Source: Natrialba aegyptia DSM 13077 (GTDB taxonomy: Archaea > Halobacteriota > Halobacteria > Halobacteriales > Natrialbaceae). From it: 64,000 nucleotides of DNA. Made by a program: the position numbers and the translations under genes. The stretch lies in the NCBI RefSeq assembly GCF_000337535.1, contig NZ_AOIP01000003.1:24806-88805 (forward strand), given 5' to 3'. The notes under the pieces are model-generated. The model saw only the letters and a program-made list of their open reading frames with translations, did no database searches and was not told where the DNA came from. Of the stretch, positions 43,865-52,709 are shown in pieces. Positions within the stretch are counted from its first letter, which is position 1. Each line of letters opens with the position of its first letter.

Positions 43865-45127
43865 ATGCCACCAACCGAGAGCATCGTCACGCTCACCCGC
43901 GAACTCGTCTCGATCCCGAGCCACGAGGACGAGACCGAGGCGGGCGAGTTCATCGAGTCGTGGCTCCGCCGCGAGACGGACGCCGACGTTCGCCGCGATT
44001 CGGTCGGAAACGTTTTCGCTCGAGCCGGAACGGACGGGACTGAAGGCGAGGGTGAGGGCAAGGACGAGGACGACGACGAAGGCGAGAGCGAGACTGCGAC
44101 CGCATCCGGCTCGACGACCGGGAACGCGGCGACCCCCGACGGAGAAACCGGCGACCGGAACGCCGAGACCCTCGCGCTCGTCGGGCACCACGACGTCGTC
44201 GCACCCGCCGAGTCCCAGACTGACGACGACGGCGCGTACGTCGTCGAGGAACGCGACGGCCGACTCTACGGTCGCGGCGCGGCAGACATGAAGGGCGCGC
44301 TCGCGGCCGCCATGCTCGCCTTCCGTGACAACGAGATGCGTCGCACCTCCGAGGCCGGGACGGAGACCGGCGACGCCGACCCCGGCGGCGGTGAACTCGT
44401 CTTCGCGAGTTTCGTCGGCGAGGAGGTCGGCGGCACCGGCGCGCGACACGCCATCGACGAGGGGTTCGCACCCGAGTTCGCCGTCGTCGGCGAGGGGTCG
44501 ACGAACTACTCCGGGTCGGACGTGACGGACGTCGCCGTCGCGCACAAGGGCCGACGCGGCAGTACGATCACCGCCCACGGCAGCGCGGCCCACGCGAGCG
44601 AGGTCGAGGCCGGCGAGAACGCGATCTACCGGGCGACCGACGCCATCGAGACGATTCGCGACCTCGCGCCGCCGACCGTCTCCGTCGCGGGCGAGACGCT
44701 CGAGGGAACCGTCGTCGTCACCGAAATCGAGGGCGGCACGGCGATGAACGTCGTTCCCGACCGCTGCGAGTTCACCATCGACGAGCGGACGGTGCCGGGC
44801 GAACGCGCGCCGCTCGCGGACATCGCGGATCTCCCCGGCGTCGAGTGGACCATCGAGCAGGACCTCCCGCCGATGCGGTGTGACGACGCGGCATTCGCCG
44901 ACGCCGTGCAATCGGCCGCCGACGCCGCCCAGTCCGGCGCTCCTGAACTCGTGACGAAGCCCCACGCGACCGACGCGGGGTGGCTCTCCGAGGCCGGGTC
45001 GGAGTGCGTCATCTACGGCCCCGCCGAACCCGGCGAGGCGCACACCGACGACGAGAGCGTGTCGATCGCGGTGCTCGAGCGGTGTTACGAGACCTACCGC
45101 CGGATCGCAGCCCAGTGGCCGCGGTGA
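43865..45127 (+). CDS. M20-family metallopeptidase (ArgE/DapE type)
   Basis: A 420-residue zinc amidohydrolase. Zinc ligand regions are ALVGHHDVV (first His/Asp), GRGAADMKGALAAAM (bridging Asp) and FVGEEVGG (catalytic Glu-Glu); HGSAAHASEVEAGENAI marks the dimerisation domain. Family members deacylate amino acids or cut dipeptides. An Asp/Glu-Gly-rich insertion (residues about 57-90) interrupts the start of the catalytic domain, encoded by repetitive codons. It is divergent from the PIN-ATPase gene, 132 bases apart. Confidence 0.87.
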   Translation: MPPTESIVTLTRELVSIPSHEDETEAGEFIESWLRRETDADVRRDSVGNVFARAGTDGTEGEGEGKDEDDDEGESETATASGSTTGNAATPDGETGDRNAETLALVGHHDVVAPAESQTDDDGAYVVEERDGRLYGRGAADMKGALAAAMLAFRDNEMRRTSEAGTETGDADPGGGELVFASFVGEEVGGTGARHAIDEGFAPEFAVVGEGSTNYSGSDVTDVAVAHKGRRGSTITAHGSAAHASEVEAGENAIYRATDAIETIRDLAPPTVSVAGETLEGTVVVTEIEGGTAMNVVPDRCEFTIDERTVPGERAPLADIADLPGVEWTIEQDLPPMRCDDAAFADAVQSAADAAQSGAPELVTKPHATDAGWLSEAGSECVIYGPAEPGEAHTDDESVSIAVLERCYETYRRIAAQWPR

Positions 45128-45229
45128 CGGCCCGAGTTCGGCGCGTCGGTTCGGACGGCTTGGTGGGCGTCAGTTCCGGGCACCCGCAGGCTGGTTTGGG
45201 GCTGTGCCGGGAACTCGTTGCGGATAGTC

Positions 45230-45586
45230 TCAGACGCCGGGCACGCCGACCGCTTCGAACCCGGTAATCCCCACCGCGGCGAGGACGTACAGCACGATCA
45301 GGACGGTGACCCACGCGACGAGGCCGATCATCGCCGCGGCGGTCCAGTCGGCGGGATACCGGAAGTTGATCACCGCGATGTACGCGAGCAGTGCGAGCAA
45401 CGGCCCGACGAGCGGGATCCACCCGACGAAAAAGCCGACGACCGCCCAGACGATCGCGCCGAACAGCGCGGTGACGATGGCGTGATCGAAGCTCCGCGCG
45501 CCGACGATGACCCGCGCGCCGACGTAGATTCCCAGCGCGCCGATCAGCAGGCTCACGACGAAGACGATAGCTGATGCCAGAACCAT
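45230..45586 (-). CDS. Hypothetical membrane protein
   Basis: A 118-residue protein with three to four hydrophobic helices (about residues 2-25, 38-60, 62-78 and 86-110) and little else. The first ATG (45586) begins directly with a membrane segment. No family motif; possibly related to small haloarchaeal membrane proteins of unknown role. Confidence 0.6.
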   Translation of the reverse strand: MVLASAIVFVVSLLIGALGIYVGARVIVGARSFDHAIVTALFGAIVWAVVGFFVGWIPLVGPLLALLAYIAVINFRYPADWTAAAMIGLVAWVTVLIVLYVLAAVGITGFEAVGVPGV

Positions 45587-45810
45587 ACTCGTAGAACGGT
45601 CAGCGAGGTGAATAGTCCCGGGCTTGCAATTTCCACCTGATTCACCGCCGTCGAGGGTGCTCGTCCGTCGAGAAGGCAGTCGATCGGCGCGCGAGTTCTC
45701 GGTCGCGATTACACTCGTCGGAGTCGATAGTTCGATGCAGCGTTTCCGAATACCGCCCTCGCCGACGAGCGATTTCTGAACTCGGTCGGCGATGGAACTC
45801 CGTCGCGGCG

Positions 45811-46080
45811 TTACCCGTCGTCCGGGTCGGCGGGGTCGCGTTCGGTGTCGGCGTTGGGTTCCGTGTTCGGGTTCGAGTTCGCGTTCCCGCCCCGGGCGTC
45901 CCGGGCAGCGTCGGGAGCGACGAGCAGGACTTCGGGCGGTGCGCGACAGCCACAGGGGGCTGCGACGCCCGTCGCGGGGCCGTGGATCGTCACCGTCGTG
46001 ACCGGCTGACCGCAGAGCGGGCAGTCCGGTAGCGAGGCGGTGGTCGGTTCGTCGGGCGGGTCCGCGAGATCATCGCCCAT
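45811..46080 (-). CDS. Small CPxC...CGC zinc-ribbon protein, copy B
   Basis: An 89-residue relative of the zinc-ribbon proteins at 9679-9966 and 59224-59463. The first knuckle is CPLC, the linker contains IHGPATGVAAP and the second knuckle is CGCR. Here the acidic, Asn-Pro/Asn-Ser-rich tail is at the C-terminus instead of the N-terminus (coded by six-base repeats near 45850-45890). The start is 78 bases from the RNA element on the opposite strand, as in the other copies. More divergent than copies A and C. Confidence 0.78.
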   Translation of the reverse strand: MGDDLADPPDEPTTASLPDCPLCGQPVTTVTIHGPATGVAAPCGCRAPPEVLLVAPDAARDARGGNANSNPNTEPNADTERDPADPDDG

Positions 46081-46158
46081 CGTCGCCTCCGGCCGTCGGC
46101 TGCGCTAGTGAGTGGGTGAGCGAGCGTGGCGAGACCCTTGGCTGGCGATACGTCGGTC

Positions 46159-46340
46159 GTGCGGGATGTTTATGTCCCGGTAGAATGTACGCAAGCATGG
46201 CGACCAATCCCTTCACGGGTTGGGAAGCCAAGTCTCGGGTGCTGGTATCACCCGGGGCATTTCAATAAACGCCCACTCCCTCTAACGGGTTTTCTTGGCT
46301 TCCGTTCAATACGTTGTTATAGGGTGACTTATATCTACTG
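46159..46340 (+). ncRNA. Repeated structured RNA element, copy B
   Basis: The most divergent copy, with the same elements in the same order. The first hairpin reads CGGGAT/GTCCCG with a T-G pair. The outer stem is 46223-46231 (GGAAGCCAA) with 46295-46303 (TTGGCTTCC); the inner stem is 46232-46241 with 46249-46258 (GTCTCGGGTG and CACCCGGGGC) with two G-U pairs. The hairpin before the outer stem (CCAATCC with GGGTTGG) differs in sequence from the other copies but still pairs. The conserved 3' end GACTTATATCTACTGCT is present. The insertion between inner and outer stems is about 20 bases longer than in A and C. Confidence 0.58.
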
Positions 46341-46763
46341 CTAAGTGGTGGAATCCCCAGTGGCTACTCGGTTTCTCACCAGTGTGATCACAGTAACTCA
46401 GATCGTCTTGGTTGGCTGAACTCGGGCACGTGGGTGCCGTCTATCCTCAGATTCAGCTAGAACACAGCCTCGGGAAGCAAGGACGCGCAATACAACATCG
46501 CCAAGATTGGCGGTGACTTCCTTATCTGCTACTCGGTAACTTCTCGGTTACTCTGAACTCGTGTGCATATCCAGGAAATCGATTTCCGTGATGTCTAACC
46601 GTAGGGTGAAGGAGGAAGAAAGACCAATAACAGAATTAAAGACGATTGATTAGTTGTCTCCAGGTTGTCATAGAACAGTCCCCATACTCTCTCTGTGACC
46701 CCCCGACAAACGGTAAGTACAGGCCAAATAATGAACGTCGAAGATTAATTCTCCAGGAACCAT
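46341..46763. other. A+T-richer intergenic stretch, no gene seen
   Basis: About 420 bases between RNA copy B and the 115-residue gene. Base composition is clearly more A+T-rich than the neighbouring operons, with runs such as AATAACAGAATTAAAGACG near 46625. No open frame of haloarchaeal character is visible. It may be the remnant of an inserted element. Confidence 0.45.
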
Positions 46764-47111
46764 CTACTGGTCAACTTCTTCGTGCACCGACTCACCCTTC
46801 CCGGGCTTCGATTCCCATTCCCACTCATCTTCAACTCTAATACGACCATCGTCGAGAAGCTCAACGTCACCAATGGAGTGGCCGGTAGCGGTTTTGTTTT
46901 CTGTGTTTATTTGGACGTATCGGATGTCCCACTGTTTCCCATCGAAGGTTCCAACCAAATGTCCGTCTACAACACTGCCACCAGAATAGTTCGCGTATAT
47001 TCGTTCGCCGTTCTGCTCGAAGTGAAAGACGGTATCTGCACCCACTTCTCCACCTTCATCATTTGCAACGCCAGCAAGTGTCCGTCCATCCAGTGAGATC
47101 TCGTCTGTCAT
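46764..47111 (-). CDS. Small beta-rich hypothetical protein (Bacillus 'N-acetylglutamate synthase'-like family)
   Basis: A 115-residue protein with alternating strands: ISLDGRTLAGVANDEGGEVGADTVFHFEQNGERIYANYSGGSVVDGHLVGTFDG, then WDIRYVQIN and IRVEDEWEWESKPG. This pattern (VFHYxQ, xIWAxYSGG, xxGxLxG) matches a small family often mislabelled N-acetylglutamate synthase in Bacillus. The role is unknown; a lipocalin-like barrel is likely. Lower G+C than the chromosome, suggesting transfer. Confidence 0.6.
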   Translation of the reverse strand: MTDEISLDGRTLAGVANDEGGEVGADTVFHFEQNGERIYANYSGGSVVDGHLVGTFDGKQWDIRYVQINTENKTATGHSIGDVELLDDGRIRVEDEWEWESKPGKGESVHEEVDQ

Positions 47112-47245
47112 ATGCTACCCGTGTCAACTCAGCGAATAATTCTTTCGGTGTTCCATTCGCAAGTATAGTGAACGGATAGTTCGCTCCAGATTAGGTGAAA
47201 AGAACGCTATGCGAATCGTTCTATGACACCCTCTAATTATTTCGG

Positions 47246-47719
47246 TTAACTTTCATTGTTTAGTTCTTTTGAGAAGTCAATCCGGATCCCAGCAAATGGG
47301 GGTGATCCAATAAACAAATATTTAATATTTGATATTAGTGCCCAGAACTTTCCATCATCAGAATATCTCCATGCACGGTCAAAATTCCGTTCAATTCGAT
47401 TTATTGCCCAACCAATCTGGTGTAACTGATTGATGGTTGGTTTTTTCAGATCATAGCTCCTAGCTATATTTGCAACCTCATTGTAATTATCACCTTCCGA
47501 CCGCCAGAACTTGTCTCCTTTATATAGGCGCCACTTTAATATTTTCAGATCATTATGTAAATAGTCGAATTCATCTTCTAGATGGTCTGTTGAAAGGCCT
47601 TTCAAACGGTCATAGGAATATTGAGTTTCTAGTGCTTGAAGAAAAGAGTGAAGAAATTCTTGTGTATCTGGAGTGTTCTCAAAGTACAGTTTCTCACTTA
47701 TCATAGTTGTTTCCTTCAT
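47246..47719 (-). CDS. Hypothetical protein of low G+C
   Basis: A 157-residue protein rich in Lys, Asn, Tyr and Trp, mostly helical (TQEFLHSFLQALETQYSYDRL, then YLHNDLKILKWRLYKG). Codon use is A/T-ending and unlike the neighbours, so it was probably acquired recently. No family is recognised. The alternative start ATG 47704 removes five residues. No phage or integrase gene is seen beside it. Confidence 0.55.
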   Translation of the reverse strand: MKETTMISEKLYFENTPDTQEFLHSFLQALETQYSYDRLKGLSTDHLEDEFDYLHNDLKILKWRLYKGDKFWRSEGDNYNEVANIARSYDLKKPTINQLHQIGWAINRIERNFDRAWRYSDDGKFWALISNIKYLFIGSPPFAGIRIDFSKELNNES

Positions 47720-47990
47720 GAAAAGACGGTTTTACTATAGCTAAATATAACCTACCTTCGTTTCGTGTCTTTCCACTGAACACCCGTCACAGACCCGGCC
47801 CGAGTTCAGTGTCGCCGTATACACTACCGCCGGGCGGCAGTTCGAACACGTGACCACCTCGTGGTGAACTCGATTCACGACGGGAACTACTGCTCCCCTC
47901 CACTTGGCGAATGTGAAGAACCCTGCGTGAAACCACCCGAAATACCCGGAACCACGAGGTTGATACTTCGCCCTCGCGTACCGAACGCCC

Positions 47991-49523
47991 ATGGCAACCG
48001 ATCAGGCCCGAAGCGAGAGCGAGGGGACTGACACCTACGACGCATTCGAATCGCGCGTCGAACGCATCGCCAACGTCTCGAACGCCGCCGGCGTCCTGCA
48101 GTGGGACCAGGAAGTCGTCATGCCCGACGAGGGCACGCCGGCCCGCGCGAAACAACTTTCGACGCTCTCCTCCGTCAGCCACGAACTCCTCACCGCCGAC
48201 GAGACCGGCGACCTGCTCGACGAACTCGAGTCGAGCGAACTCGACGAAGAGCAAACCGCCGTCGTCCGCGAGGTCCGGCGGCGCTACGACCGCGAGACGA
48301 GCGTCCCACAGGAACTCGTCGCGGAAATCTCCGAGACGACCGCGAACGCCCATCCCGTCTGGAAACGCGCCAGAGAGAACGACGACTTCGAGGAGTTCGC
48401 GCCCACCCTCGAGAAACTGGTCGAGTTACAGCGCGAGTACGCGAACCACATCGACCCCGACGAAGATCCCTACGCCGTCCTCTTCGCCGACTACGAGCCC
48501 TACATCGACCTCGAAACCGCAGAGCGAGTGCTCGAGCGACTGCGCGATGAACTCGTGCCGCTGATCGACGCCGTCCAGGACAGCGACGCCGACCTCGAAA
48601 CGGACGCCTTCGCGGGGACGTTCGACGACGACGATCAGGAAGCCCTCGCCCGCGACGCCCTCGATGCGCTCGGCTACGACTGGGATCGGGGCCGCCTGGA
48701 TACCGCACCGCATCCCTTCTCCACGGGGACGCAGTTCGACGCCCGCGTGACGACCCGGTTCGACCCGGACGACCTGCTCGGCTCGATCACCTCGACCATC
48801 CACGAGTTCGGCCACGCGAATTACACGCTCGGCCTGCCCGACGAGGGCTACGGGACGCCGCTCGGCGAAGCGCGGGATCTCTCCGTACACGAGTCCCAGT
48901 CCCGGCTCTGGGAGAACCACGTCGGCCGCTCGCGGGCCTTCTGGGAGTACTTCCTGCCGATCGCCCGCGAGCGCTTCCCCGAACTCGAATCGGTCTCCCC
49001 CGAGGCGGCCTACGAGGCCGCGAATCAGGTGTACGACGACAACCTCATCCGCACCGAAGCGGACGAACTCACCTACCACCTCCACATCGTGATCCGCTTC
49101 GAGATCGAACGCGACCTGATCGCGGGCGACCTCGACGTCTCGGAGGTTCCCGACGCCTGGAACGACAAGTACGAGGAGTACCTGGGCGTGCGCCCCGACA
49201 CCGACGCGGAGGGCTGTCTGCAGGACATCCACTGGTCCCACGGCTCGTTCGGGTACTTCCCGACGTACTCGCTCGGGTCCGTACTGGCGGCCCAGCTCTA
49301 CGCCGCCGCCGAGGACGACCAGGGCGAGTTCGGTGAGCAGATCCGCGAGGGCGAGTTCGGCGGCCTCAACGGCTGGCTTCGCGAGAACATCCACCGGCAC
49401 GGCAAGCGCTACACGACGCCCGACCTGATCGAGCGGGCCACCGGCGACGAACTCGGGGCGGACCCCTTCCTCGGGTACGTGAAATCGAAGTACGGCGATC
49501 TGTACGACCTCGACGAGTACTGA
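47991..49523 (+). CDS. Carboxypeptidase Taq (peptidase M32)
   Basis: A 510-residue thermostable-type carboxypeptidase of family M32. Zinc motif HEFGH is His271-Glu272-His275, and the third ligand glutamate is Glu301 in HESQSRLWENHVGR. Other family signatures are QWDQEVVMP near residue 37 and HWSHGSFGYFPTYSLG near residue 410. Soluble and cytoplasmic, trimming C-terminal residues of peptides. Start ATG 47991 follows a short acidic N-terminus. Normal codon use. Confidence 0.93.
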   Translation: MATDQARSESEGTDTYDAFESRVERIANVSNAAGVLQWDQEVVMPDEGTPARAKQLSTLSSVSHELLTADETGDLLDELESSELDEEQTAVVREVRRRYDRETSVPQELVAEISETTANAHPVWKRARENDDFEEFAPTLEKLVELQREYANHIDPDEDPYAVLFADYEPYIDLETAERVLERLRDELVPLIDAVQDSDADLETDAFAGTFDDDDQEALARDALDALGYDWDRGRLDTAPHPFSTGTQFDARVTTRFDPDDLLGSITSTIHEFGHANYTLGLPDEGYGTPLGEARDLSVHESQSRLWENHVGRSRAFWEYFLPIARERFPELESVSPEAAYEAANQVYDDNLIRTEADELTYHLHIVIRFEIERDLIAGDLDVSEVPDAWNDKYEEYLGVRPDTDAEGCLQDIHWSHGSFGYFPTYSLGSVLAAQLYAAAEDDQGEFGEQIREGEFGGLNGWLRENIHRHGKRYTTPDLIERATGDELGADPFLGYVKSKYGDLYDLDEY

Positions 49524-49558
49524 GCCGATCGGCCGCGGTTCGATTCGGTTGGCCCGGT

Positions 49559-49590
49559 GTGATTAGTGATTAGTGATTAGTGATTAGTAG
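49559..49590. repeat. Eight-base tandem repeat
   Basis: Four copies of GTGATTAG in tandem after the M32 gene, in the gap before the next gene on the other strand. No coding function. Confidence 0.85.
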
Positions 49591-49604
49591 TGACTGGCCA
49601 GCAG

Positions 49605-49862
49605 TCACTCGTTCGATCGATTCGACGACGCGTCGTCGGAGACGGCCTCCGGAAGCGGGTCGACCCGAAAGACGTACTCCGCGTAGACGCCGTCGAGATT
49701 CGTCGGGTGCTCCTCGGCGGTGTGCGCGCGGCAGAGAACCGCCTCCGCCTCCACGGCACCCTTGCCGGTCTCTTCTTGATACCGCTCGCGGACGACGAAC
49801 GCCGCGGGTTCGTCGCACCCGCGTCGGTGGCATTCGCGGGACGATGCAGGTGTTTCGACCAT
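49605..49862 (-). CDS. Small zinc-binding hypothetical protein
   Basis: An 85-residue protein with a Cys-His pattern: CHRRGCDEPAAFVVRERY near residue 11 and AVLCRAHTAEEH near residue 42, suggesting one zinc site of CxxxxC-CxxH type. No family name is recognised. It stands alone between M32 and a hypothetical gene. Confidence 0.6.
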   Translation of the reverse strand: MVETPASSRECHRRGCDEPAAFVVRERYQEETGKGAVEAEAVLCRAHTAEEHPTNLDGVYAEYVFRVDPLPEAVSDDASSNRSNE

Positions 49863-50034
49863 ACGTTCGCTACTAGAACACGACGGATAATAGCGGGCGG
49901 GGTGGCACGGGAGACGCGGGAGACGAGATCATAGCGGCGACCGGCGACGACGGGCCACCTTTAGTCCCTGCCCTATAAAAGCGGGCTGGCACTGCCAGGT
50001 CTAGACTCTCCCGTCGTGATCCCCAGAATCGAGT

Positions 50035-50667
50035 ATGCGACTCTCAATTCCGGGCGTTCCCGGCGTCTACTACGACACTGACGCGGGGACGACGGCGCTC
50101 GCGACGCTCATGTCAACCGCCGGCCGCCGCGCGCCGAAACCGAGCGGCTACGCCGTCCAGCTCCTGCCGTACCTCTGGTCGTTCGACGTCGACCTCCACG
50201 AGGTGCCCAACGACCACCCGATCCAGTACCTCCACCCCGAAAGTGCGGTGAGCCTCGGCGAACTCACGACCGGCCCCCGAGCCCGCCAGGTCGGCACCGA
50301 ACTCGAGTCGGTCCTCCGCTTTGCCTGGTCGGTCAACCAGGAGGTCGAGTCCGCGACGGACGCCCTCCTCGGAAACGAATCGACCCGGGACGGCGTGACG
50401 ATCGAAATCCGGGACGGACACATCGTCGCCGACGGCGACGAACTCGCGACCGACGAGTTCGATATCGACGCCGAGGGCGGCGACAGGGATAGTGACGGTG
50501 ACAGCGGCCGGTCGACGGACGCGACGCGCGAACGGGAGTTCGGGGCGGAGTCCGATGCCGATGCCGATGCCGATGCCGGTACCGGTACCGACGCCGAGTC
50601 TGATTCCGATACCGATGTCGATGCCGCTGATGACCCCGAGCGCTTCGATACCGGCTCCGAACGGTGA
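50035..50667 (+). CDS. Hypothetical protein with acidic repeat tail
   Basis: A 210-residue protein. The first 130 residues are ordered (MRLSIPGVPGVYYDTDAG, then PSGYAVQLLPYLWSFDVDLH) and the rest is an Asp/Ala/Gly/Thr-rich tail with dipeptide repeats (DADADADAGTGT) coded by a six-base repeat near 50555-50600. No known family. It is followed by a divergently structured region of short repeats around 50670-50730. Confidence 0.6.
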   Translation: MRLSIPGVPGVYYDTDAGTTALATLMSTAGRRAPKPSGYAVQLLPYLWSFDVDLHEVPNDHPIQYLHPESAVSLGELTTGPRARQVGTELESVLRFAWSVNQEVESATDALLGNESTRDGVTIEIRDGHIVADGDELATDEFDIDAEGGDRDSDGDSGRSTDATREREFGAESDADADADAGTGTDAESDSDTDVDAADDPERFDTGSER

Positions 50668-50767
50668 TCACGGGTCATTAACCGCTAACCGCTGATCGCT
50701 GATCGCTGATCGCCGACTGCTCATCGCCGGCCCGTCGTTTTTGTTCACTCGCCGTGTACGTCCGATT

Positions 50768-51739
50768 ATGAATGTCGTCACGACGCTCCCCTCGGCGACC
50801 GAGATCGTCGCCGCGCTCGGTCTCGAACCCGTCGGCGTCTCACACGAATGTGACTATCCACCCCGGGTCGAATCGCGCCCGTCGATCACCCGCTCGCGGA
50901 TCGACGCAGACGCCTCGAGCGACGAAATCGACCGACAGGTGCTCGACGCGGCCACCGGCGGCGTCTACGATATCGACACCGAGACGCTGGCCGAACTCGA
51001 CCCCGACCTCGTCGTCACGCAGGGGATGTGCGACGTCTGCGCCGTCGACGAGGTCGTCGTCGAGGACGCCATCGAGGAGATTCCCACCGATCCGGACCTC
51101 CTGACGACCGATCCCCACAGCGTCGCGGACGTGCTCTCGGACATCACGCGCATCGGCCGCGCGACGAACCGCGAGGAGCGCGCGCGGACCCTCCGCGCGG
51201 AACTCGAAGCCAGGATCGCCCGCCTCAGGGAGCACACCGTCGACCTGACCGACGAGGAACGCCCGCGCGTCGCCGTCTTCGACTGGACTGACCCCGTCAT
51301 GGTTGCCGGCCACTGGACGGCCGAACTCGTCTCGTGGGCCGGCGGCGAGTACGGCCTGGCCGACCCCGGCGAGCGCTCCCGGCCGCGCGAGTGGGACGAG
51401 ATCCGCGACTACGACCCCGAGTGCATCGTCGTCGCGCCCTGCGGCTTCGACCTCGGCCAGACGGCCGCAAACCTGTCCGACCTGACCGAGCGCGACGGCT
51501 GGGCGGACCTGACCGCCGTCCGCGAGGGCCGCGTCTGGGCGATGGACGGCAACCACTACCTCAACCGCCCCGGTCCGCGGCTCGTCGACACGCTCGAAGC
51601 GCTCGCGCCCATCGTTCAGCCCGACCTGTTCGACGGCAGCGATGAACCTCCCGCGGGCGACGAGTTCACGATTCCCCTCGCCGAACTGGAGCGTCGCTCG
51701 ACGACTGCAGCTGAACTCGACGCGCGGATGGAGTCGTGA
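50768..51739 (+). CDS. Cobalamin-binding (BtuF-like) substrate-binding protein, no signal peptide
   Basis: A 323-residue protein of the TroA/BtuF fold: MNVVTTLPSATEIVAALG, GVSHECDYP, LVVTQGMCDVCAV, AVFDWTDPVMVAGHW and a C-terminal GRVWAMDGNHYLNRPGPRLVDTL. It lacks any export signal, so either it works in the cytoplasm or its true start is elsewhere; ATG 50768 is favoured by alignment to the fold. A conserved cysteine pair (MCDVC, residues about 82-86) could bind cobalt or another metal. It overlaps the JAMM gene by four bases. Confidence 0.78.
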   Translation: MNVVTTLPSATEIVAALGLEPVGVSHECDYPPRVESRPSITRSRIDADASSDEIDRQVLDAATGGVYDIDTETLAELDPDLVVTQGMCDVCAVDEVVVEDAIEEIPTDPDLLTTDPHSVADVLSDITRIGRATNREERARTLRAELEARIARLREHTVDLTDEERPRVAVFDWTDPVMVAGHWTAELVSWAGGEYGLADPGERSRPREWDEIRDYDPECIVVAPCGFDLGQTAANLSDLTERDGWADLTAVREGRVWAMDGNHYLNRPGPRLVDTLEALAPIVQPDLFDGSDEPPAGDEFTIPLAELERRSTTAAELDARMES

Positions 51740-52275
51740 CCCGCGATCCGGCTTCCGACGCTGCAGCCGACACCGCCGGTTCGCGCTCCGGTGGCGACGA
51801 ATGCGGCCCGACGCTCGTCATCCCCGGATCGGTTCGCCGGGCGATCTGCGACCGCGCTCGCGAGGGCGATCCCGAGGAGATTTGCGGGATTCTCGGCGGA
51901 GTGTTCGATCCAGAGCGGAGCCGCGTCCGATCGCAGTATCCCGCGACGAACGTCGCCGAGACGCCGCGCACGCGATACCGGATCGATCCCGAGGAACAGC
52001 TCGAGTGCTTCGAGCGCCTCGAGGCTCGCGGCGAGGAGATCGTCGGGTTCTACCACTCACACCCGCGCGGTCCGCCGCGTCCGAGCGAGACGGATATCGA
52101 CGCGGCGACCTGGGCGGACCGGTCGTACCTGATCGTCTCGATCGACCCGTTCGCGGTCCGGTCGTGGCGCTGGCGGGCGGATGCCGGCGGCGACACAGCA
52201 GCCGAGACGGCGGCCGAAGACGGCGAGGCTGCCGACGGCGGTCACTTCGAACGTGACCGGCTCCGCACGGAGTGA
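51736..52275 (+). CDS. JAMM/MPN metalloprotease (desampylase-like)
   Basis: A 179-residue protein starting at a GTG that overlaps the previous stop (GTGA). The JAMM zinc site is complete: Glu48 (in EEICGILGG), His107 and His109 (HSHP), and Asp120 ten residues on, in PSETD. Haloferax HvJAMM1, a related enzyme, removes small archaeal ubiquitin-like modifiers (SAMPs). That role is inferred here by family. Transcription after the BtuF-like gene is odd; the pairing may reflect regulation rather than function. Confidence 0.82.
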   Translation: MTRDPASDAAADTAGSRSGGDECGPTLVIPGSVRRAICDRAREGDPEEICGILGGVFDPERSRVRSQYPATNVAETPRTRYRIDPEEQLECFERLEARGEEIVGFYHSHPRGPPRPSETDIDAATWADRSYLIVSIDPFAVRSWRWRADAGGDTAAETAAEDGEAADGGHFERDRLRTE

Positions 52276-52327
52276 AAATCGGGGTCCCTCGGGTGGTCGC
52301 TCTCGCGATTGTGTCTCTCCATCGCTA

Positions 52328-52513
52328 CTATTGTTCGTCCTCGAGCTCGTCCACTCGCCGTTCGAGGGCCGCAATCCGTTCGTCGGCGTCGTGGTTTCCA
52401 CCGGAAGCGTTGGCGACGGCGGCGATAATGAGTATCGGGACGATGAGGAGAAGTACAAACACCACGAAGAATCCTGCGCCGCCCGGCGCACCGGAGAGAA
52501 ACGCTATGCTCAT
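52328..52513 (-). CDS. Small membrane-anchored coiled-coil protein
   Basis: A 61-residue protein with one N-terminal membrane segment (GFFVVFVLLLIVPILIIAAV, residues about 14-33) and an acidic C-terminal helix (DERIAALERRVDELEDEQ) with heptad-like spacing. It would be inserted in the membrane with a cytoplasmic coiled coil. The start is ATG 52513; an upstream in-frame ATG at 52660 would add a non-conserved, arginine-rich N-terminus. Confidence 0.6.
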   Translation of the reverse strand: MSIAFLSGAPGGAGFFVVFVLLLIVPILIIAAVANASGGNHDADERIAALERRVDELEDEQ

Positions 52514-52627
52514 GCGAGTTCGTTCTCGACTGACAGTATAACTGTCGGGATTTCGGTCCCGATTCTCGACCGTCGGTGTGCGAGGAACGGCCGGTCTGGC
52601 CGCTCCCGACTGCGCTCCGAATGTAGC

Positions 52628-52709
52628 TATCGTAGCCAGTGAAGTCAATGTGCACCTCATCGCACGACGACTGTGCGATCAGTGTGGACACCGTTTCAGT
52701 TGTTACTAT
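52628..52709. repeat. MITE-like palindromic repeat, copy 2 (overlaps a gene end)
   Basis: An 82-base element close to the copy at 6507-6590: left end TATCGTAGCCAGTGAA, middle TCATCGCACGACGACTGTGCGATCA, right end CCGTTTCAGTTGTTACTAT. The right end lies inside the 3' end of the minus-strand gene at 52696-53139, providing its last codons and stop (52696-52698). The element therefore inserted at, or altered, that gene's terminus. Confidence 0.78.

Noticed and set aside
41996..45127. Plus-strand frame extending the M20 peptidase upstream by over 600 codons
   Set aside because: The extension is antisense to the PIN-ATPase gene and shows no domain; the peptidase start is ATG 43865.
47741..47992. 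83-residue minus-strand frame upstream of the M32 gene
   Set aside because: No start with a promoter, atypical residues, and it covers the promoter side of the M32 gene. Its CxxC pattern could be chance.
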